Assembly (NCBI GenBank): GCA_963739375.1
Contig: CAVUAF010000003.1
Coordinates: 62,001-126,000 of the forward strand
DNA from: CAVUAF01 sp963739375
GTDB taxonomy: Bacteria; Acidobacteriota; Terriglobia; Terriglobales; Acidobacteriaceae
Reading direction: 5' to 3'
DNA length: 64,000 nucleotides
The notes beneath the pieces are model-generated. The model worked only from the letters and a program-made list of their open reading frames with translations. It did not search any database and had not been told where the DNA came from. Made by a program: the position numbers and the translations under genes. Below are positions 57,044-64,000 of the stretch, one piece after another (the stretch's first letter is position 1; every line of letters begins with the position of its first letter).

Positions 57044-57798
57044 CAGAGCGACGCGACCGGGATCGCCACGACGTTCTCCACCAGCCCGACTTCCTTCTGC
57101 ACAAACGGTTCGGCGTACTTCACGCCGGCGAGCAGTCCGTAGAAGCGGGCCATGGCCTCGACGCGTTCGCGGATCTCCTGCCGGGCAGGGAAGAGGCCGC
57201 TGCCGGCCGGCTGGTCGGCGTATTGCGACTGGTACGCCATCAGCGCCTCAAAACGCGTCTCGAACTCCGCCGTGATGTCCACGACGAACGTGGGCCGCAC
57301 ATCGCAATAGAGGGAAGCGTAGAGGATCTTGAAAGGACGAAAGGCGTCGTTGGTCGTTGGCTGTTGGTCGTTGGCTGGGATGGCCAGCTTCTTCAGGCCG
57401 GCGAGGAAGCAAGCTTCATAGCCGAGCGTGGACGCGGTGTAGTGGTCGGGGTGACGGCCCTGCCAGTAGGGCAGGATGACGACGCGGGGGCGCGTCTGGC
57501 GCACGACGCGCGCCACTTGCAGGCGGTTTTCCCAGGTGTTTTCGACTCGGCCATCGGGAATATCGAGGGCTTCGCGCCACGCGACCTGGAGGATGCGGGC
57601 GGCCGCGGCGGCCTCGCGGGCGCGGTCTTCGGCGGTGCCGCGTGTCCCCATCTCGCCGCGCGTCAGGTCGAGGATGCCGCAGCGCAGCCCGCGCCGCGCA
57701 TGTTTCAGCAGCGTGCCACCGCAGGTTTGCTCCGCGTCGTCGCGATGCGCGGCGATGGCAAGAATGTCGAGCGTAGCGGCAGCGGGAGCAGCTTTCAC
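57043..57798 (-). CDS. PIG-L/BshB1-type deacetylase (bacillithiol synthesis)
   Basis: 251 residues from GTG 57798 (LDILAIAAHRDDAEQTCGGT). The LmbE-family metal motif reads AAHRDDAE (usual AHPDD; Pro replaced by Arg), then GILDLTRGEMGTRGT and HPDHYTASTLG, matching bacillithiol deacetylase BshB1. Its GTGA start overlaps the prenyl synthase stop. Residues about 138-150 (PANDQQPTTNDAF) are an in-frame insertion encoded by the word repeat 57352-57379. The Zn ligands still look complete, so it may be active. Confidence 0.88.
   Translation of the reverse strand: MKAAPAAATLDILAIAAHRDDAEQTCGGTLLKHARRGLRCGILDLTRGEMGTRGTAEDRAREAAAAARILQVAWREALDIPDGRVENTWENRLQVARVVRQTRPRVVILPYWQGRHPDHYTASTLGYEACFLAGLKKLAIPANDQQPTTNDAFRPFKILYASLYCDVRPTFVVDITAEFETRFEALMAYQSQYADQPAGSGLFPARQEIRERVEAMARFYGLLAGVKYAEPFVQKEVGLVENVVAIPVASL
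57352..57379. repeat. In-frame word repeat inside the BshB1-like gene
   Basis: ttggtcgttggctgttggtcgttggctgg repeats TTGG(T/C)CGTTGG; in the gene frame it encodes the low-complexity PANDQQPTTNDAF. The same kind of word repeats occupy intergenic gaps in this window. Confidence 0.6.
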
Positions 57799-58682
57799 TT
57801 TTTGCGCTCCACCAGGAAGTGCGCCAGCTCCACGAGCGCCGCGGCGCGCGGGCCGAATGAATCAAGTTCGGCGCAGCCGGCGGCGACCAGTTCGCGCGCC
57901 ATGGCCATGGATTTCTCCACCCCGAAGAGCGCGGGATATGTCTGCTTTTCCGCGGCCAGGTCTTTGCCCGCGGTCTTGCCCAGCTGCGCGGAGGATTGCG
58001 TGACGTCGAGCACGTCGTCGGCGATCTGGAAGGCGAGGCCGGCCTTGCGGCCGAACTCGCGAATGCGCGCGACCTGTTCCTCGTCGGCGCCGCCGTACAA
58101 GCCGCCGCTCACCAGGCTGCCGGTGATGAGCGCCCCGGTTTTCGCGCGATGGATGGCCTCCAGTTGCTGCGCGTTGGGGCGCGTGTGCTCGGCTGCCAGG
58201 TCGAGCACCTGGCCGCCAATCATTCCGTCCACGCTGCCGACGGCGTGGGAAATCTCGCGCAGGATGCCGACGCAGCGCTGGGGCGCGCAGGGCAGGCTGG
58301 CGATGACCTCGAAGGCGCGGGTCTGCAGCGCGTCGCCGGCGAGGATGGCGATGGCTTCGCCAAAAGCGACGTGGCAGGTAGGGCGGCCGCGGCGCAGGTC
58401 GTCGTTGTCGAGCGCGGGCAGGTCGTCGTGGATAAGGGAGTAGGTGTGGAGCATTTCGATGGCGGCGCCGAGTTCCTCGACGCCGCGCGGCAGGTCGCCG
58501 GAGTCGCCGACCATGCGCGCCGCTTCCATGCACAGCAACGGGCGCAACCGCTTGCCGCCGGCAAAGGTGCTGTGGCGCATCGCCTGATGAATGGACGCGG
58601 GCACCACGTCCGCCGCGGGCAAGAGCCGCTCCAGGGCCGCGTCCGTCATCTGGCGGCCGTGATCCATGAGTTCGGTAAGCAT
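57795..58682 (-). CDS. Polyprenyl (farnesyl/geranylgeranyl) diphosphate synthase
   Basis: About 295 residues from ATG 58682 (MLTELMDHGRQMTDA). The first Asp-rich motif is LIHDDLPALDNDDLRRG, and the second is FQIADDVLDV. GGKRLRPLL and the lipid pocket AGKRLR-like sequence are present. Chain length not decided; the Thr/Ser before the first DDxxD region (MLHTYSLIHDD) suggests a short to medium product (FPP/GGPP). Operon with the BshB1-like gene (GTGA overlap). Confidence 0.92.
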   Translation of the reverse strand: MLTELMDHGRQMTDAALERLLPAADVVPASIHQAMRHSTFAGGKRLRPLLCMEAARMVGDSGDLPRGVEELGAAIEMLHTYSLIHDDLPALDNDDLRRGRPTCHVAFGEAIAILAGDALQTRAFEVIASLPCAPQRCVGILREISHAVGSVDGMIGGQVLDLAAEHTRPNAQQLEAIHRAKTGALITGSLVSGGLYGGADEEQVARIREFGRKAGLAFQIADDVLDVTQSSAQLGKTAGKDLAAEKQTYPALFGVEKSMAMARELVAAGCAELDSFGPRAAALVELAHFLVERKK

Positions 58683-58695
58683 GAAGCGGCAGTAT

Positions 58696-58737
58696 AACGA
58701 ATCGGGCGAGCGGGCGATCTGGCGATCGGGCGACCTT
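58696..58737. repeat. Simple word repeat 'GGGCGATC'
   Basis: aatcgggcgagcgggcgatctggcgatcgggcgac: a GCGATC/GGGCGA word array, partly self-complementary, in the divergent gap between the prenyl synthase and the DapA-family gene. It resembles the other word repeats of the window and leaves room only for compact promoters. Confidence 0.5.
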
Positions 58738-58796
58738 GTGGGCCGAGGAACCGAATCGCGCTTGCCAGAAACCGCGCCGCAGCCGAAACTAGCGGC

Positions 58797-59861
58797 ATGT
58801 TGCTGCACGGAATATTTCCGCCGGTCACGACCCCGTTCCATTCCGACGGGTCGCTCTATCTGAAGAAGCTGGAAGCCAATGTGGCGCAGTATTCCAAGAC
58901 GCCGCTGGCGGGCATCGTGGTGCTGGGCTCGACCGGCGAAGCCGTCTTCCTCAGCGATGACGAGACGCGCCAGGTGCTGCGCACGGCAGCCGCAGCAGCG
59001 GAGCCGGACAAGGTGCTGATCGCCGGCTGCGGGCGCGAGTCGGCGCGCGAGACGCTGGCCTGCTGCGAGTTCGCGGCCGCTGCCGGCTACGACGTCGCCA
59101 TGATCCGCACGCCGCACTACTACAAGTCGCAGCTCAAGCCCGCGAACATGCTCACTTACTACCGCGCGGTGGCTGACCGTTCGCCGATTCCCCTCATCAT
59201 CTACAGCTTCCCGCAGTGCACCGGCTACGACATGCCGGTGGAGGTGGTGGCGGAGCTGGCCGAGCACCGGAACATCATCGGCATCAAGGAATCCTCGGGT
59301 GACGTGGCGAAAGTGAAGCGGCTGGTGGAGGCGACGCGAGCGGTGCAACGCACCGCCGCGGTGACCGAAGTCTTTGCCGCGGTCACCGGGCGGATGCTGC
59401 AACCGGCACCGGCGACTGACAGGGGACAGGTGATCTCCGCCGCGGCCCTGACCGGTGGTGCACCTGCGGCCGCGGTGCTGGCGCCGCCCGCCGCGCCGAA
59501 GTTCAAGACGCGCACGAAAGAGGTGGGGTTCCAGGTGCTGGTTGGCTCGGCCCAGACGCTGAAGGACTCGCTCGACGTCGGCGCCGCCGGCGCCATTCTC
59601 GCCTTTGCCGACTGCGCGCCCACCGCCTGTTACGAAATTTACGCCGCCTGGAAAGAGGGCGACCTGGCGCTCGCCGCCGAAAAACAGCAGCGCATTGCCG
59701 CCGCGGCCAAGCGCATCGTCGGCGAGCTGAGCATTCCCGGCCTCAAGTACGGCATGGACCTGAACGGCTACTTTGGCGGCGCGGTCCGGCTGCCGCTGCT
59801 GCCGCCCACCGCGGAGACGAAGGAAGAGATCGAGCGGTTGCTACAGAACATCCGGAACTGA
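58797..59861 (+). CDS. DapA-family aldolase
   Basis: 354 residues. Class I aldolase TIM-barrel of the dihydrodipicolinate synthase/4-hydroxy-2-oxoglutarate aldolase family: GIFPPVTTPFHSDGSL, VLGSTGEAVFLSDDE, the Schiff-base Lys in IGIKESSGDVAK, and YSFPQCTGYD. Residues about 202-241 are an extra low-complexity linker (PAPATDRGQVISAAALTGGA...APKFKTRTKE) between two barrel strands, unlike most relatives. Exact substrate not decided. Confidence 0.88.
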   Translation: MLLHGIFPPVTTPFHSDGSLYLKKLEANVAQYSKTPLAGIVVLGSTGEAVFLSDDETRQVLRTAAAAAEPDKVLIAGCGRESARETLACCEFAAAAGYDVAMIRTPHYYKSQLKPANMLTYYRAVADRSPIPLIIYSFPQCTGYDMPVEVVAELAEHRNIIGIKESSGDVAKVKRLVEATRAVQRTAAVTEVFAAVTGRMLQPAPATDRGQVISAAALTGGAPAAAVLAPPAAPKFKTRTKEVGFQVLVGSAQTLKDSLDVGAAGAILAFADCAPTACYEIYAAWKEGDLALAAEKQQRIAAAAKRIVGELSIPGLKYGMDLNGYFGGAVRLPLLPPTAETKEEIERLLQNIRN

Positions 59862-59870
59862 GCTGCTCTT

Positions 59871-60296
59871 ATGCGCCGAGCGAGAAAGAAAACCGTGGCT
59901 GCCTCGCGTCCCGGCCGAGGGGCCAAAGTGCGTTTGGCGCTCCCCGCGGCCACCGAGGAAGGCCGCCGCTGGGGCACGCTGCTGATGGACGAGCTGCGTT
60001 CCTGGCCCGAGGTCACGGTCAAGCCCATGTTCGGCATGCAGGGAGCATGGCGGGGGCGCCGCATGTTCGCCGCCGCCCCGCGCACCCGGGCGCCGGGCTC
60101 GCCGCAGAACATCATGTTCAAGCTCAGAGGGGCGCCGGCCAAGGTGTTGGAACGCGCCCACCGCGACCCGCGCATCCGCCTCGACCCGGCGACGAAACAG
60201 TGCTGGGCGAGCTTCGCGCTGGCTTCCGACCACGATCTGCATGACGTGCTGGTCTGGCTGGAGCAGGCGTGGAGGCTGGCCGCAGCCGCAGCTTGA
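59871..60296 (+). CDS. Small protein of unknown function
   Basis: 141 residues. Basic N-terminus, then LMDELRSWPEVTVKPMFGMQ and RMFAAAPRTRAPGSPQNIMF, then DLHDVLVWLEQAW. It vaguely resembles MmcQ/TfoX N-terminal-type or luciferase-like small domains. No family assignment. The gene starts 9 bp after the DapA-family stop, so probably co-transcribed. Confidence 0.65.
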   Translation: MRRARKKTVAASRPGRGAKVRLALPAATEEGRRWGTLLMDELRSWPEVTVKPMFGMQGAWRGRRMFAAAPRTRAPGSPQNIMFKLRGAPAKVLERAHRDPRIRLDPATKQCWASFALASDHDLHDVLVWLEQAWRLAAAAA

Positions 60297-60332
60297 CGCG
60301 GCGGCCGCCGCCCCCTAAACTGGTGAGTCGAA

Positions 60333-60342
60333 CGAACGTTCG
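60333..60342. promoter_or_regulatory. Putative TetR operator
   Basis: CGAACGTTCG is a perfect 10-bp palindrome, and the wider AACGAACGTTCGGTT is nearly symmetric. It lies 30 bases before the TetR ATG (60372), as expected for autoregulation. Confidence 0.55.
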
Positions 60343-60371
60343 GTTGGGTCGTGGGAAGAACAAGCCAAACC

Positions 60372-61082
60372 ATGCCGGAAGCCGCCCAGGCCGCAGCGCA
60401 GAAGCTCGCTTCCGCCGCGGACACGCGTTTTGACCGCCGCCTGGGGAAGATCCTGGCGCACGCCACCGAGGTCTTCTGCGCCAAGGGCTACGCGGGCGCC
60501 AGCATGCGCGACCTGGCGCGCGCCACCGGCATTTCGCTGGCCGGCCTCTACCACTATTTCGACTCCAAGGAGCGCCTGCTCTACCTCATCCAGAAGCACA
60601 CCTTCGCCACCCTGATGGAGCGGCTGCGGGCGCGGCTGGCGGGAGTCAGCGACCCCGAGCAGCGGGTGCGCATCTTCATCCTCAACCATCTGGAATATTT
60701 CCTTGCCAACCAGAAGGCGATGAAGGTGCTCTCCCACGAAGACGAAATTCTCCAGGGCCGCTACGGCGAGGAAGTGCGCGCGATCAAGCGCGAGTATTAC
60801 CGCGTCTGCCGCGAACTGGTGGAAGGCCTGGCGGGCAGTGGGGGCGTAAAATCGGCGGCGGGGCGCGGGGGTGGGAGTGGCACGACAACGAAGCGGGGAG
60901 CCAGCAGCCGCATCGCCGTGGTCAGCCTGTTTGGCATGATGAACTGGATCTATACCTGGCACAACCCGCGGCTCGACGCCAACGCGCAGGCGCTGGCGCA
61001 GCAGATGGGCGACATTTTCCTGCACGGCATTCTGGCGGGCAGCCGGCAGCGGAAACCGCGAAATTCCAAATCCAGCAGTTGA
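60372..61082 (+). CDS. TetR/AcrR-family transcriptional regulator
   Basis: About 236 residues from ATG 60372 (GTG 60351 is possible). TetR helix-turn-helix: EVFCAKGYAGASMRDLARAT, then SLAGLYHYFDSKERLLYLI. A ligand domain follows. A Gly/Ser/Thr linker (GRGGGSGTTTKRGA, about residues 167-185) interrupts it. Next to enoyl-CoA hydratase, aldehyde dehydrogenase and a BoxB/PaaA-like oxygenase, so it may sense an aromatic- or fatty-acyl-CoA. Possible operator at 60333-60342. Confidence 0.9.
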   Translation: MPEAAQAAAQKLASAADTRFDRRLGKILAHATEVFCAKGYAGASMRDLARATGISLAGLYHYFDSKERLLYLIQKHTFATLMERLRARLAGVSDPEQRVRIFILNHLEYFLANQKAMKVLSHEDEILQGRYGEEVRAIKREYYRVCRELVEGLAGSGGVKSAAGRGGGSGTTTKRGASSRIAVVSLFGMMNWIYTWHNPRLDANAQALAQQMGDIFLHGILAGSRQRKPRNSKSSS

Positions 61083-61095
61083 GTTGAGGAGCAGC

Positions 61096-61915
61096 ATGAT
61101 GGCAACGACAACCTCCCCGGCGGAAGCCACGAAACAGCTGGTGCAGTACCGCGCCGCCGACGGCGTGGCGGTGGTCACGCTCGACGATCCGCCGGCCAAC
61201 ACCTACACCTATGAGATGAACCGCCAGCTGGATGAGTGCATCCTGCGGGCGCGCATGGACAACGCGGTGCACGTCATCGTGCTGACCGGGGCGGGCGAGA
61301 AGTTCTTCTCCGCCGGCGCCAACATCAAGATGCTGGCCAGCGTGGATCCCACGTTCAAATACTATTTCTGCCTGCACGCCAACGAGATGCTGCTGCGGCT
61401 GGAGCACACGCCGAAGCTGGTGATTGCGGCGCTCAACGGCCACTGCGTGGGCGGCGGTCTCGAAATCGCCATGGCCTGCTGACCTGCGCATCGCACGCAA
61501 GGACGCCGGCAAGATCGGCCTGCCCGAAGTCAACCTGGGCGTTCTGCCCGGCACCGGCGGGACGCAGCGCTTGTCGCGCCTCGTGGGCAAGTCGAAGGCC
61601 ATCGAGCTGATGGTCACGGGCAATACCTTCAGCTTCGAAGAGGCGAAGGACCTGGGGATCGTCAACGACATCTTCGAGCGCGACGGCTTCATGGAAAACG
61701 TCATCGAGTACGCCCGGCAGTTCTGCCCACCCAACAAGGCGGCGAAGGCCGTGGGACACATCAAGCGCGCGGTGCAGACCGGCTGGGAGCTGCCGATGGA
61801 GTCGGCGCTGGCGGTCGAGCGCGAGCTGCAGCCGTTGCTCTTCAGCAGCGAGGACGCGAAGGAAGGCCTGAGCGCCTACGTCGAGAAACGCCCGCCGGAG
61901 TTCAAGGCGAAGTAA
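61096..61915 (+). CDS. Enoyl-CoA hydratase/crotonase family (one frameshift)
   Basis: About 272 residues from ATG 61096 after GGAG. Crotonase fold: oxyanion regions KFFSAGANIKML and LNGHCVGGGLEIAMAC, then the acid-base Glu in LPEVNLGVLPGTGGTQR. One extra base near 61480 shifts the frame right after EIAMAC before DLRIARKDAG; the stop would otherwise follow there. Probably a real hydratase of CoA-thioester degradation, as its neighbours suggest. Confidence 0.9.
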
Positions 61916-61928
61916 CCTCAGTCTGGTT

Positions 61929-61988
61929 CCGTTCCGATGAGCCGCTGAGCCGATGATCCGATGAGCCGATGGGCCGATGAGCCGATAA
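61929..61988. repeat. Tandem 'CCGATGAG' word repeat
   Basis: gatgagccgctgagccgatgatccgatgagccgatgggccgatgagccgat: about six copies of a 9-10 bp CCGATGAG(C) word between the hydratase and the dehydrogenase. Confidence 0.7.
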
Positions 61989-61998
61989 AGAGACGAGC

Positions 61999-63481
61999 AT
62001 GATTACAGCAACAAAAGCGCAAATCCAGCCCGGGGAAGCTGTTCATCGGCGGTGAGTGGGTCGAAGGTGCGCAGCGCTTCGACACCATCAATCCCGCCAC
62101 CGGCGAAGTGTTGACGCAGGTTGCCGAAGCATCGCCGGCCGACGTGGACCGCGCGGTGGCGGCGGCGCGCCAGGCCTTCGAGGCTACCGGGAAGGCGCGT
62201 GGCGTTCGCTCAGCGCCAGCGAGCGCGGCCGCATGCTGTGGCGGCTGGCCGACCTGGTCGAGCAGAACATCGACGAGCTGGCCGAGCTGGAAACGCTCGA
62301 CAACGGCAAGCCGATCTTCGAGTCGCGCTACGTCGACATGCCCATGGTGGCCGACGTCTTCCGCTACTACGCCGGCTGGGCCGACGAAGATCGACGGCGA
62401 GACCGTCACCGGTGCGCGGGCGTTCTTCACCTACACGCTGCGCGAGCCGGTGGGCGTGGTGGGCGCGATCATGCCGTGGAATTTTCCGCTGCTGCTGGCC
62501 TCGTGGAAGCTCGGCCCGGCGCTGGCCTGCGGCAACACCGTCGTCCTCAAGCCGGCCGAGCAGACGCCGCTCACCGCGCTGCGCTTCGGCGAGCTGGTGT
62601 CAGGAGGCGGGCTTGCCCGACGGGCGTGGTGAACATCGTGACCGGCTCGGCCCGGAGACTGGGCACGGCGCTGGTGCGCGCATCCGGGCGTGGACAAGGT
62701 CGCCTTCACCGGCTCGACCGCGGTCGGCAAGGAGATCATGCGCGACGCCGGCCGACACGCTGAAGCGGGTCACGCTGGAGCTGGGCGGCAAGTCGCCCAA
62801 CATCGTGTTCGCCGACGCCGACCTCGACGCCGCGCGTGAAGGGCGCGCATCATCGGCATCTTCTACGGCAAGGGCGAAGTCTGCTGCGCCGGCTCGCGGC
62901 TGTTCGTGGAGAAGCAAGGTGCACGACGAGTTCGTGGAGAAGCTGGTCGACCGCGCGCAAGAAGCTGCGAGCCCGGCGATCCGCTCGATCCGAAGACGCG
63001 GCTGGGCGCGCTGGTCAGCGAGCAGCAGATGCAGAAGGTGCTGCGGCTACATCGAGACGGGCAAGCGCGAGGGCGCGCAGCTGGTGGCCGGCGGGGACCG
63101 CGCGACCGTGGCGGCGGCAAGGGCTTTTTCGTGCAGCCGACCGTCTTCGACGGCGTGAACAACGAGCATGACCATCGCGCAGGAAGAGATCTTCGGGCCG
63201 GTGCTGGCGACGCTGAGTTCGACGACGTCGACGAGGTCGTCCGCCAGGCCAACGAGAATCCCTACGGCCTGGCGGCGGCGGTGTGGACGCGCGACATCGA
63301 GAAGGCGCACCGCGTCGCCCGCCGGCTGCAGGCCGGCACGGTCTGGATCAATACCTACAGCCTGATGGACGCGGCGCTGCCCTTCGGCGGCTTCAAGCAG
63401 TCGGGCTTCGGCCGCGAGCTCGGGGCGCAGGCGCTGGAGAGCTATACAGAAGTGAAGAGTGTTTGGCTCAACCTCGGCTAG
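61999..63481 (+). pseudogene. Aldehyde dehydrogenase, heavily frameshifted
   Basis: Starts at ATG 61999. When the frame is followed across about 18 single-base changes between 62033 and 63215, a complete NAD(P)-aldehyde dehydrogenase is seen: FIGGEWVEGA, NPATGEVL, PWNFPLLLASWKLGPALACGNTVVLKPAEQ, FTGSTAVGK, VTLELGGKSPNIVF, the catalytic Cys in GEVCCAGSRLFVE, EIFGPVLATL, and the C-terminal FGGFKQSGFGRELG and YTEVKSVWLNLG. The changes are mostly one-base insertions. Sequence error is the simplest reason. May oxidise a ring-cleavage aldehyde in this pathway. Confidence 0.8.
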
Positions 63482-63541
63482 CCGGCCGAAGATAAAGATG
63501 AGCCGATTCAAAGACGGCTACACAGGATCAACAACAACGTC

Positions 63542-64000
63542 ATGGTGCAAACCGCAACTCGCATTAACACCTTCTCCGACTGGGTTGGGATGTTCGAGGA
63601 GTGGAAGAAAGAGATCGGCGTGGGCGTCGGCGAAGCCGGCGGCTTCAAGTTCGAGACCCTCTATGGCCCCATCGAGACCGAGGAAATCCAGTTCGGCCAC
63701 TACCGCGGCCGCCGCAAGTGGGAGAACCTGCGGCAGGTGCCCAGCCAGCAGATCCGCGACGCCATGCTCAACCTCATCGTCTACCAGGGCGACACCGAGT
63801 TCGCGTCGGTCGAACAGCAGCGCTTCCTGTTCGAGGCGGCGCCCTCGGACTGGGACCGCAACGCGCTGATCCGCGTCATGGTCGAGGAAATGCGCCACGG
63901 CTGGCAGATGTGCGCGCTGCTGCTGGAGCATTTCGGATATTCGGGCAAGGTCGAGGCGCAGAAGATGCTGGAGCGACGCGCTTTCCAGAACGAGCGCTTG
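63542..64000 (+). CDS. BoxB/PaaA-like diiron oxygenase (5' part only)
   Basis: 153 codons from ATG 63542 to the window edge, no stop. Sequence FGHYRGRRKWENLRQVPSQ, then IVYQGDTEFASVEQQRFLF and VMVEEMRHGWQMCALLLEHFG, aligns with BoxB (benzoyl-CoA 2,3-epoxidase) and PaaA-type diiron oxygenases. The Glu of GDTE and the EExRH of VEEMRH would be iron ligands. BoxB is the closer match by the GDTExASVEQQR motif. Substrate could be benzoyl-CoA or phenylacetyl-CoA. The rest of the gene is outside the window. Confidence 0.82.
   Translation, partial: MVQTATRINTFSDWVGMFEEWKKEIGVGVGEAGGFKFETLYGPIETEEIQFGHYRGRRKWENLRQVPSQQIRDAMLNLIVYQGDTEFASVEQQRFLFEAAPSDWDRNALIRVMVEEMRHGWQMCALLLEHFGYSGKVEAQKMLERRAFQNERL

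Noticed and set aside
54247..63481. Programmed ribosomal frameshifting in the interrupted genes
   Set aside because: No slippery heptamers or stimulatory structures are evident, directions are mixed and ribBA and the dehydrogenase would need more than ten events each.

Overview
The window looks like a GC-rich chromosomal segment of an Acidobacteriota bacterium, probably class Terriglobia, possibly from a draft or metagenome assembly. The evidence is a very large Oar-like TonB-dependent receptor with an N-terminal carboxypeptidase-regulatory domain, a VWFA-related secreted protein of the type typical of Acidobacteria, bacillithiol-type LmbE deacetylase, a PdxS/PdxT pathway, and simple 'word' repeats in many intergenic gaps. 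No phage, CRISPR array or rRNA is visible. One tRNA (Gly, CCC) is present. All calls are by eye from translated sequence and family motifs; no database search was made.

Layout. 1-4.6 kb (minus): an operon of coiled-coil protein, OmpA-like membrane protein, Ras-like GTPase and hybrid histidine kinase (runs off the left edge). 5.0-7.4 kb (minus): a TPR protein and two small secreted helical proteins. 7.4-10.4 kb: uvrA. 10.5-15.3 kb (minus): an aa3-type cytochrome c oxidase operon (II-I-III-III'-IV-small Cys protein). 15.4-17.0 kb: pdxS-pdxT. 17.1-20.6 kb: yebC, a lipoprotein, a DinB-like protein, enolase. 20.8-26.6 kb: giant TonB-type receptor and a DUF2339 membrane protein. 26.7-34.9 kb (minus): ftsK, uppP, SH3/TPR protein, threonine dehydratase, alpha/beta hydrolase, RNase J. 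35-38.4 kb (plus): moaA, tRNA-Gly, tatA/B-tatC, M28 peptidase. 38.5-42.8 kb (minus): dicarboxylate symporter, secreted unknown, aroK, MFS transporter. 42.9-45.5 kb: a small accessory patch of unknown short genes with an internally deleted IS1-type transposase. 45.6-49.9 kb: ferredoxin, GT39 and GT2 glycosyltransferases, unknowns, and a perfect 30-bp palindrome carrying a ParB parS core. 50.0-52.3 kb: fluoride riboswitch-crcB and a PhoU-like/Pit phosphate pair. 52.3-60.3 kb: VWFA protein, ribBA, metallo-hydrolase, O-methyltransferase, bshB1-like/prenyl synthase pair, DapA-family aldolase. 60.3-64 kb: a TetR regulator followed by enoyl-CoA hydratase, aldehyde dehydrogenase and the start of a BoxB/PaaA-like diiron oxygenase, which together suggest CoA-thioester aromatic-acid degradation.

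Sequence quality. At least seven genes carry a single clean +/-1 frame change (hybrid kinase, uvrA, ftsK, RNase J, tatC, MFS, enoyl-CoA hydratase). Two genes (ribBA and the aldehyde dehydrogenase) carry about 11 and 18 indels respectively, with the protein sequence perfectly family-like between them. Sequencing or assembly error is the simplest explanation, so these are annotated as interrupted genes whose true product is probably intact.
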